From Clitopilus passeckerianus (lineage: Eukaryota; Basidiomycota; Agaricomycetes; Agaricales; Entolomataceae), in contig CALYLX010000016.1 in NCBI GenBank assembly GCA_944990035.1, positions 186,001-250,000 on the forward strand: DNA of 64,000 nucleotides, given 5' to 3'. Made by a program: the position numbers and the translations under genes. Below the pieces are notes generated by a model. It did no database searches and was not told where the DNA came from. It saw only the letters and a list, made by a program, of their open reading frames with translations. Each line of letters starts with the position of its first letter. The first letter of the stretch is position 1. Below are positions 11,126 to 22,100 of this stretch, piece after piece.

Positions 11126-11554
11126 TACTACTTCGGCCTGCTTACATTTACTTGATTACTCTACAGTGCTGCGCATTACTCATCCCTCTTACATTGATTA
11201 TTCAGTATTCTCACGATCGTGAGATACTTGTACTATATTTACTCATCATGACTCATAGTGACTCTTACCCGACTCGCTCTGAGTCATACTTATTTTTACT
11301 TACACAGCATTGCTGTGCAATGCCCAACCCTTAGCCCTATCAGTCTTGTATAAATACTTTCATGCTTTTGGTCTTGCTTCCCCAGCTTGACCTAAAAGCC
11401 TATACATCGCTATTTGCTTTACTTCGACTTGCTTGATTACTCTCACTCATCTCTACAAAGGCTGGTAGAAGACTAAGCAGCTGAACCCTTGATACTTGTT
11501 TAAGCGAGTAGCGATACTAGCTTAACAAGTACAAGATGCCATCATCAAATTTCC

Positions 11555-11968
11555 TGTTGAACTTGACGTGTCTCACATCTTTGTCACATGAACAGTCACG
11601 TGACACCACATGACTACAAATCACATTACTTGATTGCATCATTATCACGACATACATACGTGGAGCATTACAAATACTTCTAGCACATTCCGCTCCACAA
11701 TGACATCATCATGACTCACGTATGATTCATTCTTCGTCATTCCTTGTGTATTCCATACTATATTTAGCACAGAACATTCTAAATATGCTTACATATACAT
11801 GGTCTGTGCACTCTATCCTTTTGTATAAATACTAGCAGTAGTTTACCTCAATACAATAAGGAGTTACACTTCTTTTCTCTCTAGTTCGCTCTCACAGCCT
11901 AACTCTACTCTACCCCAGGTTAGTAGTCTTACTGCACCTTCCCTCGCTGGGGGTGTGCCTGTTTGACA
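11555..11968 (+). repeat. Solo LTR, family C, copy R6, with TSD TTTCC
   Basis: Begins TGTTGAACTTGACG and ends TTTGACA, 414 bp, flanked by TTTCC at 11550-11554 and 11969-11973. Removal rejoins the gypsy minus frame as ..EDWKFDDG... It has a TTGTATAAATACT TATA-like core near 11820-11832. It is unrelated in sequence to families A and B except at the termini and this core. Confidence 0.9.
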
Positions 11969-12341
11969 TTTCCAGTCTTCCAGATTTGATCGGATCGGTG
12001 GGGGTCCGTCTTCTTTGGCAGTGCAAATGGCATCAACAATCAGTTTGTCATTGATCATCTTGTGTACAATTTCATCCTTCAGTTCAATGTCAATTGAGCG
12101 AAGGAAGAGTTTGTTGGGGAGGAGAATGATGTCTTCATTGTCGGTGTCTTCGCCTGAGATGTGGTCTGGTCGTCGAGATAGTGCGTCGGATTGTATCATC
12201 TTTGCACCAGGGGTGTGTACAAGTCTAATGTTAAACTGGGCTAGCATTAGATTCCATCTTGCTTGTCGTCGGTTCAACTTCCGGGCTTCTCGGAAGTATG
12301 TGAGGTTCTTGTGATCAGATAGAATCACAACTGGGTGTTGG
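11969..12341 (-). pseudogene. Gypsy RNase H domain and connection
   Basis: The minus frame carries LSDHKNLTYF, then RRQARWNLMLAQFNIRLVH, then SDALSRRPDH. This is the C-terminal part of the Ty3/gypsy RNase H with the conserved DHKNL and DxLSRR motifs. It is truncated upstream at the junction with LTR R5, so the polymerase domain is missing. Downstream it joins the integrase after removal of LTR R6. Confidence 0.9.
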
Positions 12342-12802
12342 TGTTACAGTTACCTTGGATACGCACCCGGACTCTTTTTCCCTCTTACTAATTCACTGTT
12401 ACTACTTCGGCCCGCTTACACCCACTTGATTACCTTACAGTGCTGCGTGTTACTCATCCCTCTTACGTTGATTATTCAGTATTTTCACGATCGTGAGATA
12501 CTTGTACTATATTTACTTATCATGACTTATAGGGACTCTTACCCCAACTCACTCTGAGTCATACTTATTTTTACTTACCCAGCATTGCTGCACAATGCCC
12601 AACCCTTAGCCCTACCAATCTTGTATAAATACTTTCACACTTTTGGTCTTGCTTTCCCAGCTTGACCTAAAAGCCTATACATTGCTATTTGCTTTAACCT
12701 TGACTTGCTTGATTACTCTCGCTTGTCTCTACAAAGGCTGGTAGAAGACTAAGCAGCTGAACCCTTGGCATCAGTTAAGTGCGTAGCGATACTAGCTTAA
12801 CA
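12342..12802 (+). repeat. LTR, family B, copy R5
   Basis: TGTTACAGTTACC..CTAGCTTAACA, 461 bp, close to R4. It lies at the right edge of the gypsy carcass. Flanking 5-mers GTTGG and ACTAC do not match, so sequence to its right was probably replaced by deletion or ectopic recombination, which also removed the upstream gypsy coding region. Confidence 0.85.
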
Positions 12803-15600
12803 ACTACTCATCTCGGATGGCTTGATTATGTGTCACCAACTACATACCCACCTGGAGTTGACTGTGCGTCATCCAGGTGATTCTGGCCTTTGGGGAGTTG
12901 ACTCTGCAGTAAACTACACAGAGCTCATATGGTTTCACTTCCTTGAGAGACTGTGCCTCCCAAGGTGTCAGATGGCAGACAAGATACATACCTGACACCT
13001 TTAACAACGCTCAGCTCTTTTACCTTCATAGATGTTAAAACTTGACACCACCTGGTGGATTAGCACATCTACCCCTTTTCATCATTGTATTTGTCTATTT
13101 TTCTCTGTTGTCAGGTACGTTCATTGTCAACGTCTATAAGCCATGATCTAACAACTTACCAGGTACTATACTGATAACTGTTTGGCAATACGCACAACCT
13201 TATAATCACTCACATACCCACTGGGTGCTATCTCATGGCTTCAGCTTGTGTACAATCTCTCAACCGTAGCAATGCTTGCATGTGAGTACCATCCATATTT
13301 TTTCGACAGAGTGCCGCTACTAATATCTGCATCATCTAGCTCTATTGCCACTGGTAACAGGAATTTTGAACCTTCTTTGCAAAGTACAAAGCCAACACAT
13401 GGGTGACTTTGTCTGGTCTACAATGTGGGTAAACAGAAGTAGCATATCTGTTGTGTTAATTAGGAGTTCGTGCAATCTATAACCTGTTCTCCAAATAATC
13501 TTGAGCTTTCAATGTGAGGGAATTTGAAGCCTGAAGAGGGTAAAATTCATACTGCCCTATTGTGGGTTTTATCCACTGAAATTCACCCCATTGAGCATTA
13601 ACTGAGGGAAATGACCACTGAAATTGGTCAAAATCCGTATGAATTTTCGACTATTCAAACTATCACCCTGCAGCTGAAATTCACCAAGTTATTCCGATGC
13701 CGTGATACTGAAACATGACTTTTGACAAGGGGTTGTGACAAGGAAATTCAATCCTTTTTGCACTGAAAATCACACTACTGGCAAATAAATTTCATTCACA
13801 ATGAAGCCAAATTTCCATACAAACCACGACAAATAACATCCATCTCATGGGCGAAATTTCAACACCTTGCAAGTGAACTCAGGGCTGATTTTCACCTTTT
13901 GTGGCGGAATTTCTGATACTTTTCATCCTCCTTGAGTCAGAATGGGCCACTGAAATTCATAACCCTGCAGGTCCACAGTGTGCATTGAATGTAAGGAACA
14001 ATATAGTCCCAGCAGATTCCGTAGTTATCCAATGGGTCTAAGCATGGAATCCTACAGGATTTGGAGGTCAGCAAGTAGTGCTGTCAGAGGCCATTGGGAG
14101 TATAGGGGGTCAAGCAAGGGGTCACATAGGGGCCCCATCACTTTTCGAAGCTGGCCCTGAGCTATACTGTAAGTTAATAACACGCTTGTCTCATTGACCC
14201 TTGAGTTCCTTTCCGAGTTGTATTTCCTCCCAGCCAATTAGCCAAGCCAATGACTTCAACATATTCAGGAATCTCCCCAATCTGTAAGAGTTCAACTAAA
14301 TCAAATCATCAACATGAACAAGTTCAGATTCTAAAAGGCCTAGTTACACATACACCAGCCCGAAGTTGATCTGCAGGGATGCTGTATGTTGCTCAACTTA
14401 ACCATCTATCAAAAGGAGCATATCGACACCACGATTAAATGGGTCAGTTCCACAAGGATATCCTGGCATGTCAAGACAATCATGATCGTGCCTCCGGTTC
14501 ATTTGGCACGAAATCGGATGTTGCCAGCATTGGACAGTACAGCACAGCGGCATGGAGGACAATCATTGCAAGGAGAAGGGCCACTCGAGTGTGACAGTTG
14601 GATCACAATTATGGTGTGAATCCCATTGGAGTGGCCGGGGGTGCACTCAGAGCGTATGGCAATGCTCAACAAGAGGGTCAACTCGACAGAAAGATAGCAA
14701 GATGTAGACACGACGGTACGCGGCATATATGATGGATCACTTGACCTCAGACTACTGCGCTGCGAGTCTAGCGGGTAGTGCTATAGTGGAAAGAGGAGCA
14801 TATTCTTCCAGAAAGAGGAGCAAGTTGAAATGAACCAGCATGTACTAATCACAACGGCTTTGAACCACCGGTAAAGATTGTGTTTTCATTTTGACCCAGC
14901 CTGGCCCAAAAGTTCGTCTCTCAGCAAAGATCAGCCAGAAGATCAGGAAGATCAATCCTTCATAGCTTAAGGCATGAAAAGGCGAATGAATAGACGAAAC
15001 TGCAGAACCTTCCATGGCAAACAACGTATGGGATCGCGCTTGTGCCTGTTATTCAATACCTTCATCACCACGAGGAGATGGAGGCCGAGGAACTTATACA
15101 ATCGAGCTATCATGGATTTCGGAGAAACCTCTGGCTAGATGCTTCTCAGAATGACGATGTTATGACGCGGCATGAGGCGTATGAGGGAAGTGGACACAGG
15201 ATAAAGTTTAATCCCAAAGGCAGGAAAGGCCGAGGTTCTCAAGATAATTGAGATGAGGGGAGATCTGGGTCTAGATGCTATAACACAGACTTCGAGGTTT
15301 GGGTGGAGCTGGCTCGGAGATGGCCAAAATACAAACACGAACTATTCGACTTCAATAAGCCGATTTCCGGAGGTCTATGACGATCCGTCTGGAAGAAGAG
15401 CAGCTTGAATTGGAACCAAGGAATACGACGATCATAACCGGGAAGACTGGTTAGCCATGCTTCGAATGTCCAAGAGAATGATACTGTAGCTAGAAACTCA
15501 GCACGGTTCCAACCAATATTGAACTGTCGTTTAGGAAGAGTACAAGCTGTCCGCGTCATGTATGGTAGGTATATAATGCAGTGGTATATAAAAAATGTAG
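12803..15600. other. Non-coding stretch with dispersed CTGAAATTC motif
   Basis: No intact gene is visible. Between about 13530 and 13960 the motif (C)ACTGAAATTCA and close variants recur at irregular spacing (about 13573, 13616, 13671, 13764 and 13950), with related GAAATTT words between them. This looks like an old repeat or a non-coding element. Short frames near 13978-14237, 14386-14726 and 15042-15251 have no recognisable motif and are not called. Confidence 0.4.
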
Positions 15601-15764
15601 AGTGCGATGTGTAATGTCCTCTAGCGTAGGGTGCGATGTCGTTTATCCCAATCGCGTATAAAGTAAGGCAAATGGGCAGGAATGTAAGTAGGTAAAAGTA
15701 CGTATACGAAAAAGCGCGAACCAAGTAAACCCAATCTTATCCAAGCAATAGACACGCATAGTCC

Positions 15765-18754
15765 TCAATCCGGCCTCCTCCCAACCACGAAACTCCCCTC
15801 CCACCCCGGATCCATCGTATCCCCATTCCCAACACTCCTCCAACTCCCAACGAAACTCTCCCCTCCATTCGTGACATACCCATAAAACAACTCCATTCCC
15901 CGATCCCCATCGTCCTCGTCACTATTCAACTCTCCATCCAAGAGCATTGAGCGAACGTCCTTGTGTTTTGCCAGGAACCGGGAGTAGGGGTGCAAATTTG
16001 CGGGAGGGCTTTCTCCCCTAATAGTGGAGTGGGGAGTGGTCATAGACGACCCGCCAGGTCTGGCCCCGCGACCGCGCATAGGAACCCTCAACACTCCAAC
16101 CAACCCATCCCACTCCCTAACCCGGCCGTAATACCTATACCTCCCCCACGCGTCCCCATGTCTCTCCTCGCCAGAAGTACCGAAGATGATCGTCGAACGG
16201 ATACCTGTGCAGCCAAGGCCTTGGGTTCGTGATTCGATCGTCGTTTGAGTGGATGGATGTGCGGAAGATGGAACGCTAGAAGCACTCGACGCCTCATCCG
16301 CAAGTCCGACGCTCGCAAACAGCCCCTCCGCCTTCTCCCTCTCTCTTTCTTTCCCCTTCTCCTCTCCACCAAGCTGTACGGAATCATTCCCAAGTAACTC
16401 AGAGTCCCCACTAGTCGCCCGACCATTCCACAACCCAACCTTAACCTTCCTCCTCCTCCCATCCCACCCTTCGACATCGACTTCGGCCTCTCCTTCTCCT
16501 CCGTCTCCGTCTCCGCCTCCCAGATCTACATAACCCGGAGCGACGACCTCAACCATAGTAGTCCCGGGAAACCCAGGAAACCACGCATTCAACATATTAT
16601 CCCCGACGTCAGACGAGGGATCGAGGGAGGTCCAGAAGGGATCTTCTTCTTCCTGTTCCCCTTCCTCTCCAACATCTTCCTCCCCTCCCGCGCCATCCTT
16701 CGTCTTCGCCTCTGTCGCCCTGGACTTGACCCTCTCCAAAATGCTCCGCATCACATACCCCTCCCAGAAGCGCATAACAATTGGCTTCTGGTACGCCCCC
16801 ATCTCGGGAATCGTTCTACCCCCGTACGGCGCTGAAGGTTCGAGGGTGTGTGTGAGAGAAGTAGAGGTTAGGATTGTGCTAACGGAGGATTCGTCCGGGA
16901 ACTGGGAACGGTGGGTGAGCATGAGGATGACAAAGGGGAAATCGGGGAAAGAGGAAGGAAGGAGAGGGGAAAGAAGGGAAAGGGCACTCACACTCCTTCG
17001 TCCAACCCAAGTACCCTCTATAGATCCGACGTTGTATACGCTTCCCTGTCTCATGTTTCCCATCGCGCCGTCCATTTCTCCACCTGTCCTTCGTTGTACA
17101 TTCCTAACGTTGGGTGCTAATAAACGCAAACGGCGGAAATCTGTATCCCAAGCTACCGACTTGGGTATTTTAGAAGGAGAGGAACAAGAACGGGGAGGTG
17201 CCTTCCCGACCCAACGAGGAGATACTGTGGTGTCGACGTCATTCGTATACGCGAGTCGTTCAATGGATGGGTCGTCGTCTTTGAAATCCCACTTCGATAC
17301 AGTGGACGACGAGGAAGAAGGGTTCGCAGCGGGCGGCCTCGCACACCATCCCCAATTAACCTCATCCACATCCTCCATCGTATTTCCCCTCTCCCCTCTC
17401 CTCCTCCACTCCCTCAAGTACTCCGCCCTCCCGATCTCCTCGCCACTCCCACTCAGGGCCCCCACCCCTCCTCGATTATACGCCGTTCTGTCCTGGCTTT
17501 CGAGCCAGACGGACCAGGTGGGTGCGTAGTGTGGTGCTTTAGCGATGGGCTGGAGGAGCTCGGAGATGGAGAAGTAGAGGAGTTTGGCGGGGAGGGAGAG
17601 CAGGGGATGAGAGAGTGTTAGTTCGTCAGCTTGCTCTTCCGAGGTCGAGTAGTAGGGTAGGGAGAGTCGACGTGTGTTAATTGAAGGTGGAAGGGGTGGG
17701 TAGGTCCCGTGTTCTGTGGTTATCGTCGTCGTAGTTGTGGTAGCGGGAGCAGCACCTCTCGCAGAGGAAAAAGGCAAACGAAACCACTGAGGCGGATACT
17801 CAGCCGACGGGTACCGGAACGGGTTATGCACGATGGGAGACAAGAGTCCGAGAAGATGTTCGAGCGTCGATCTCGGTAAGGAAGGAAGTGTACCTGTCGC
17901 AGAGATAACTAGTTAGTTAAGATTGTTAAGATAGATGGACAGGAATTCTGACCTCGATCACACAACCCCCAAAATACACTGACCACAACCGCATTCCTCA
18001 AATTCTCCTCGACCCATCCTTTATCCTTTCTCTCTCCATCTCCTTTGCGCCCATGTAAATTCTCCTCAACCCACCTCCGCCTCATACACTCCAAACAAAA
18101 CTCCCTCGCACGCCCCCATCCCACCAGCTGCTGTGCATTCTTCCCATCATCCTCGAGCACCATCACCAGCGCGGTGAGGAGTGCTTCGTCTATCGATGCT
18201 TCTTCGTCATTCAGGGGTGATGCGCAGGCGAGGTTGATGAGCGGGTTGGGGTGATATTGCGGTTGAGGAGGTACCATGGACGGTGTATGTGTCGCTGTGC
18301 CCATTCGATGAGATGGTGCATAAGGTGAGATGTGAGGCAGTGGTGGCCGCGAAGGTGGTGAGGGAGGAAACCACGTTAGAGGACTCGGCCAGTGGCCACC
18401 ATCCTCATCCCCATTCCCGTTCGTCCTATCAGCATACACGTCTCCCCTCCTGAAGAACCTCAACGCCCTAAAGTTATTCTCCAGCTGGCTGAGGTACTTC
18501 TCTGCCTTCATCGTTCCAGCTGTACATCTCCTCAGAGCTGCACTCGAGTCGAAGCGGGCGCAATACGCCTCGCGCCAGATACATAAGTTCGGATTTACAA
18601 CTGGGGAGAGGTGGTGGTAGAGGATACGATGTGTGAGGAGGACAGCAGGGAGAGATGCAGGTGGACCGAGTGGGAATGAGTGGTTGGGTGATGGCGAGCA
18701 GAGTAGGAAAGCAGCGATGTTGTGTATGATTTCGGGCGGGAGGAAGAGCAGCAT
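15765..18754 (-). CDS. F-box protein B (three exons), inverted paralogue of A
   Basis: Minus exons 18754-17953, 17893-16992 and 16901-15765 give about 946 aa. It starts MLLFLPPEIIHNIAAFLL, an F-box, and ends with the same C-terminal block as A: GCTGIRSTIIFGTSGEERHG, then RYRYYGRVREWDGL, then a Trp-rich GSWRSVG..GRRPD end. Both introns sit at the same codons as in A. The second intron (16991-16902) is 90 nt with no in-frame stop, so its retention would add 30 residues; the matching intron of A ends in a stop. Regions outside the shared blocks (acidic insert, poly-Pro) differ most. Probable SCF substrate receptor; substrate unknown. Confidence 0.87.
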
Positions 18755-18839
18755 CGTTGACTTGACCTCAACCGCGACAGCAGCCCTTAGTCCCCGAAAA
18801 GGGACGACCGGCAGTCGTTTCTCGCAAAGAGAGGGTGTC

Positions 18840-18848
18840 TATATATAT
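18840..18848 (-). promoter_or_regulatory. TATA box of F-box gene B
   Basis: A TATATATA run lies about 85 bp upstream of the ATG at 18754 on the minus strand. Core-promoter role is inferred from position only. Confidence 0.4.
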
Positions 18849-19150
18849 CACCCGCACGAAAAAGTCATATTCATGTGGCTTGTGTTGTGTGTTTGTCCCA
18901 CAGATCACTCCTCTCCGATGGTAAGGGCGTTGAATGGAAATCCGAGATTAACTAACCTTCCAAGTCCCCGCTAGCTACCTGTATTCGGGAGCTCGCGAGA
19001 CTCAACCCACTCAGAACGAGGAGTGGGCCGTGGTCGAGGCCTGGACACAGTCTCTTCTGCTCTAATCTCGGGAAATACCGAGATAACAACCTTAACGTTG
19101 AGATCTAAGATCTACATAAAGTGATCGAGAGTGTAAGGACGTCAATGTTA

Positions 19151-19173
19151 TTTGATCGGCGACCTTCTGTCAA
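19151..19173. repeat. 23-bp direct repeat, right copy
   Basis: Exact match to 57-79 (see that entry). Surrounding sequence also shows a weak resemblance (GTAAGGACG..TTT against CAGGACCC..TTT), so the similarity may extend slightly outward. Confidence 0.7.
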
Positions 19174-22100
19174 GAGGAGAGTTGCTTTTGGCTGTCAACA
19201 AGGGTCGAGGTGGATGGTGATTGGAGCTACCAGACAGGTCACAACCAGAGTTTTCACATCGTTGCCAATCCAACTTGGCATCTTGAATCGATATACGTTA
19301 TTCTGAGACAATCCGCAGCTGCTGCTCGACTGGGTCGAGAATGGGCTAACTTTCGCCAACGCCTAAACGCTTCTCACGACAGGGCTGCGGAGACAACCTT
19401 AATTCCCTTCATTCTCCGAGATACACCCAGTGACCCGGCCATCTAATTCATTTCCTGTGTGTATCCCTTGTACCTTGCGCCATTCCCTTCGTGTCGTCTG
19501 GTTTCACCACCCCTCGCCTCCAGGCTTACATTCTCCACATCCCAAAAATTTCTGTCAGAATCATCCAAATACGCCGAGAATCGGGGACCATTTAGATGTA
19601 TAACTGTACATATGTACTTGGCTTACAATACATACTGCATGTATGTACAATGATCTACAGTACTTACCCAACACTGAAAGCACCCACAAATTTTTGCTTC
19701 CGTCCATCCACTCGCATCCATCGATGGCTTAATTGACTATTCGAGAGTCGAAATCAAACTCTGACAGGTCATGATCAGCGTTTTCGCCATTCGAGGTAAC
19801 CTAACCACCCAATACAAACCTTAGCCTCGATCTCTATCACTGCTATCACTCCACAACGTTGCCTTCAGGTACTGTCCCTCTCTTTCAAATTCGCGCCTCG
19901 CTTTGTCAGTGCCCCGCGCGGCCTCGTTCGGAGTCTGCTGTATGCGTAAATCCTCGAATGTCAAACCTGAGCCTATGTCACCCACTGCCTCGGGGCTCCG
20001 CACTTGCGCATCCCGCCATTCCCTGCATCTAGAACGTTTGCGAACCCTTGAGGCACACTCATGCTTCCGCTCCCTGCAAGAATCCAGGCCCAATTACTTA
20101 GGCTCGACACTGACAGCGTTTCTCACATGTTTTGGGTTCTTCGCCCGGAAGTGGGCGCTCTTCTAGGTCGCTTGGTGCAGGTTCACGAGGCTCTACTGGG
20201 TGTGTCAGAGTATTGTTATTGGTTGATGTGACTTTGGTGATGCGCAGGGTCTCTCCTGTTTGGTCTTGACGACTGTGGCGGCGACGACCTAATGTCGGTA
20301 GCACTGGGTGCATCCTGTCCGGGCAGTCGGAGTAATCTCGCTAAGTGTTTGCACTACCACCTCATTGCCAGGACCCACACTGGTTACACGTGAGTGAAAT
20401 GACCCTAAGAAAGTAGAGCGGCGGCCGTTTCTTATCTCTGCGTTGATCTCGTGGATTTTTGTCGCTCGGTCTGTTGTCGAGTTCATGGACAGGTGGGGAC
20501 ACTAGTTATTGGTAGCTATGTTCCCCCCTCATGTTCCCGTCCCAGCCAGGACTCGACTCGCTAGCTGATCTATTCTATGTATACATGGGCGATTTTGGAA
20601 TTACCGTTCACATTTAACATCAGCAGAATGACTCAAACGAGAGACATCAGATGCGTCGGTGCAGCCTCCATCCAAGTCACAAGTCGAGTTATGAATTGGA
20701 TTGTTGACTTCGGCTCTCGAATCTAGATGTGATGGAGGTAAATATCTTATTTAGGTGTTCTCCTACCCACGAGTGCCGGGCCTGTTGCTCGTACCCTAAT
20801 ACTCTAAGACCTATTTGTCGGCCCAATTCGTAGGTTGGTAGGCTCGTGGCCACTCCCTCAAGTATCACGTTGGGCAATCTCAGGACACAATAACACAGGT
20901 TACTTACCTCTGATAGGCCAAGATTTAACGCCACTTGAGCCATTTGGAGTTTTTGAAGCAGCGCGACAGAGCATCATGGTCAAGGAAAGGTACGTCCATC
21001 TTCTTCCATTGTTTTGGATCGCATATAGTATTCAGACACCCCCCACATAGGATAGGAGGCCAGATACAGATGCTAGCCAATTGACGCCGAAGATACTATG
21101 GGGCTGCCGTTCGAAGGTATCTTCTGAGCTTTCTGATGGCCCACAACGACGGTCACGGTGACTGCCAGGAGTTTTCCGCGGGTCTAACTTGGTCTACTTT
21201 GGCGGCATACTATGCACTGTTCTTGGGATACCGTTGTAGAAATCCGATTGAAATCGCTCACTGGTTCGGTTTGCTGGGGTCTCGTAATTTAACGAAACAC
21301 CTCCGCGGCTACAAGCGTCTCTGGTCGTTCATCACCTCTCACAGACTCAGTGACCAGCGATCCAAATACCACTACAATCTGTTTCTCTCTTTTGTGAACA
21401 AAATTCGACTGACCGACCGCGGTCGAGCTATTTATGCAAGTGGTTCACTTCAAGCTCTGGGTTATTCTCTGAGGGCGATTTGTATCCCGAATATACGGTA
21501 TGCTTTACACCATCTCGGTACTGACAATCATCTATGCGATGCTACGGATATCACTTACCTCCCCCCAAAGCAACTGATACCGAATAGATGGGAACGTCAT
21601 TACGGGTACATCCATGCTCCCTGTCTCCTCTTGAGGGAGCGAGTGTGGCACTAGACTTACCATTCGGTGATTAGAATGTTCTCAGATAGAAGTACCCTTC
21701 AAGATGGTGTACGTATCGCTACAAACCAAGATGACGAGCAACTGGTTCAAATTTACTCTTCACCGTGAGCTATTTTGTGTGGGAATCCAAAGTTCGAGAC
21801 GGAAACCAACCTTGAATGATGAAAGGCGTTAGAATTTTTACCAATTCAGGGCCAGAAACTATTGTGAGCAATGTACGTCGGTAAGGATATCAAGGCCCTG
21901 TCAGGCGTTGACTTGAATATTCGGTCAAACACGCAAATCACGGCGAATGTTACGCGGAGGCATTTATTGACGATGCGTGGGTCAGCAGACGAATTTCTGG
22001 CGCACTCCCCGAACTTGGGGCTGGTGGGCTTGACGTTGAGCATTCGACTTATTTCTGTGTGGCTTATTTGCTCCTTGTATCGCCCACAACAGCTGATCTT

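Larger units (their letters stand above)
10027..11527 (+). repeat. Solo LTR, family B, copy R4, with TSD AGTAC, split by a DNA transposon
   Basis: Begins TGTTACAGTTACC and ends CTAGCTTAACA, flanked by AGTAC at 10022-10026 and 11528-11532. Subtracting the pogo-like element and its duplicated TA leaves 461 bp, the same length as copy R5 at 12342-12802. Its Pol II-like TATA (TTGTATAAATACT) is at about 11346-11358. Confidence 0.9.
8927..12341 (-). mobile_element. Ty3/gypsy retrotransposon carcass split by LTR insertions
   Basis: On the minus strand the pol polyprotein reads RNase H (12341-11969), a short link (11554-11528), the integrase zinc-binding domain and core start (10026-9630), then the rest of the core (9174-8927). 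Ignoring one copy of each 5-bp target duplication, removal of three inserted LTRs (11555-11968, 10027-11527, 9175-9629) restores one continuous frame through every junction. Upstream reverse transcriptase, protease and gag are missing; the element stops at LTR R5 (12342). Downstream it stops at LTR R2 (8926). It is therefore a dead internal fragment. Confidence 0.85.

Noticed and set aside
19821..20486. Minus-strand small gene with introns
   Set aside because: Frames are polar and adjacent, but no donor-acceptor pairs joined them convincingly.
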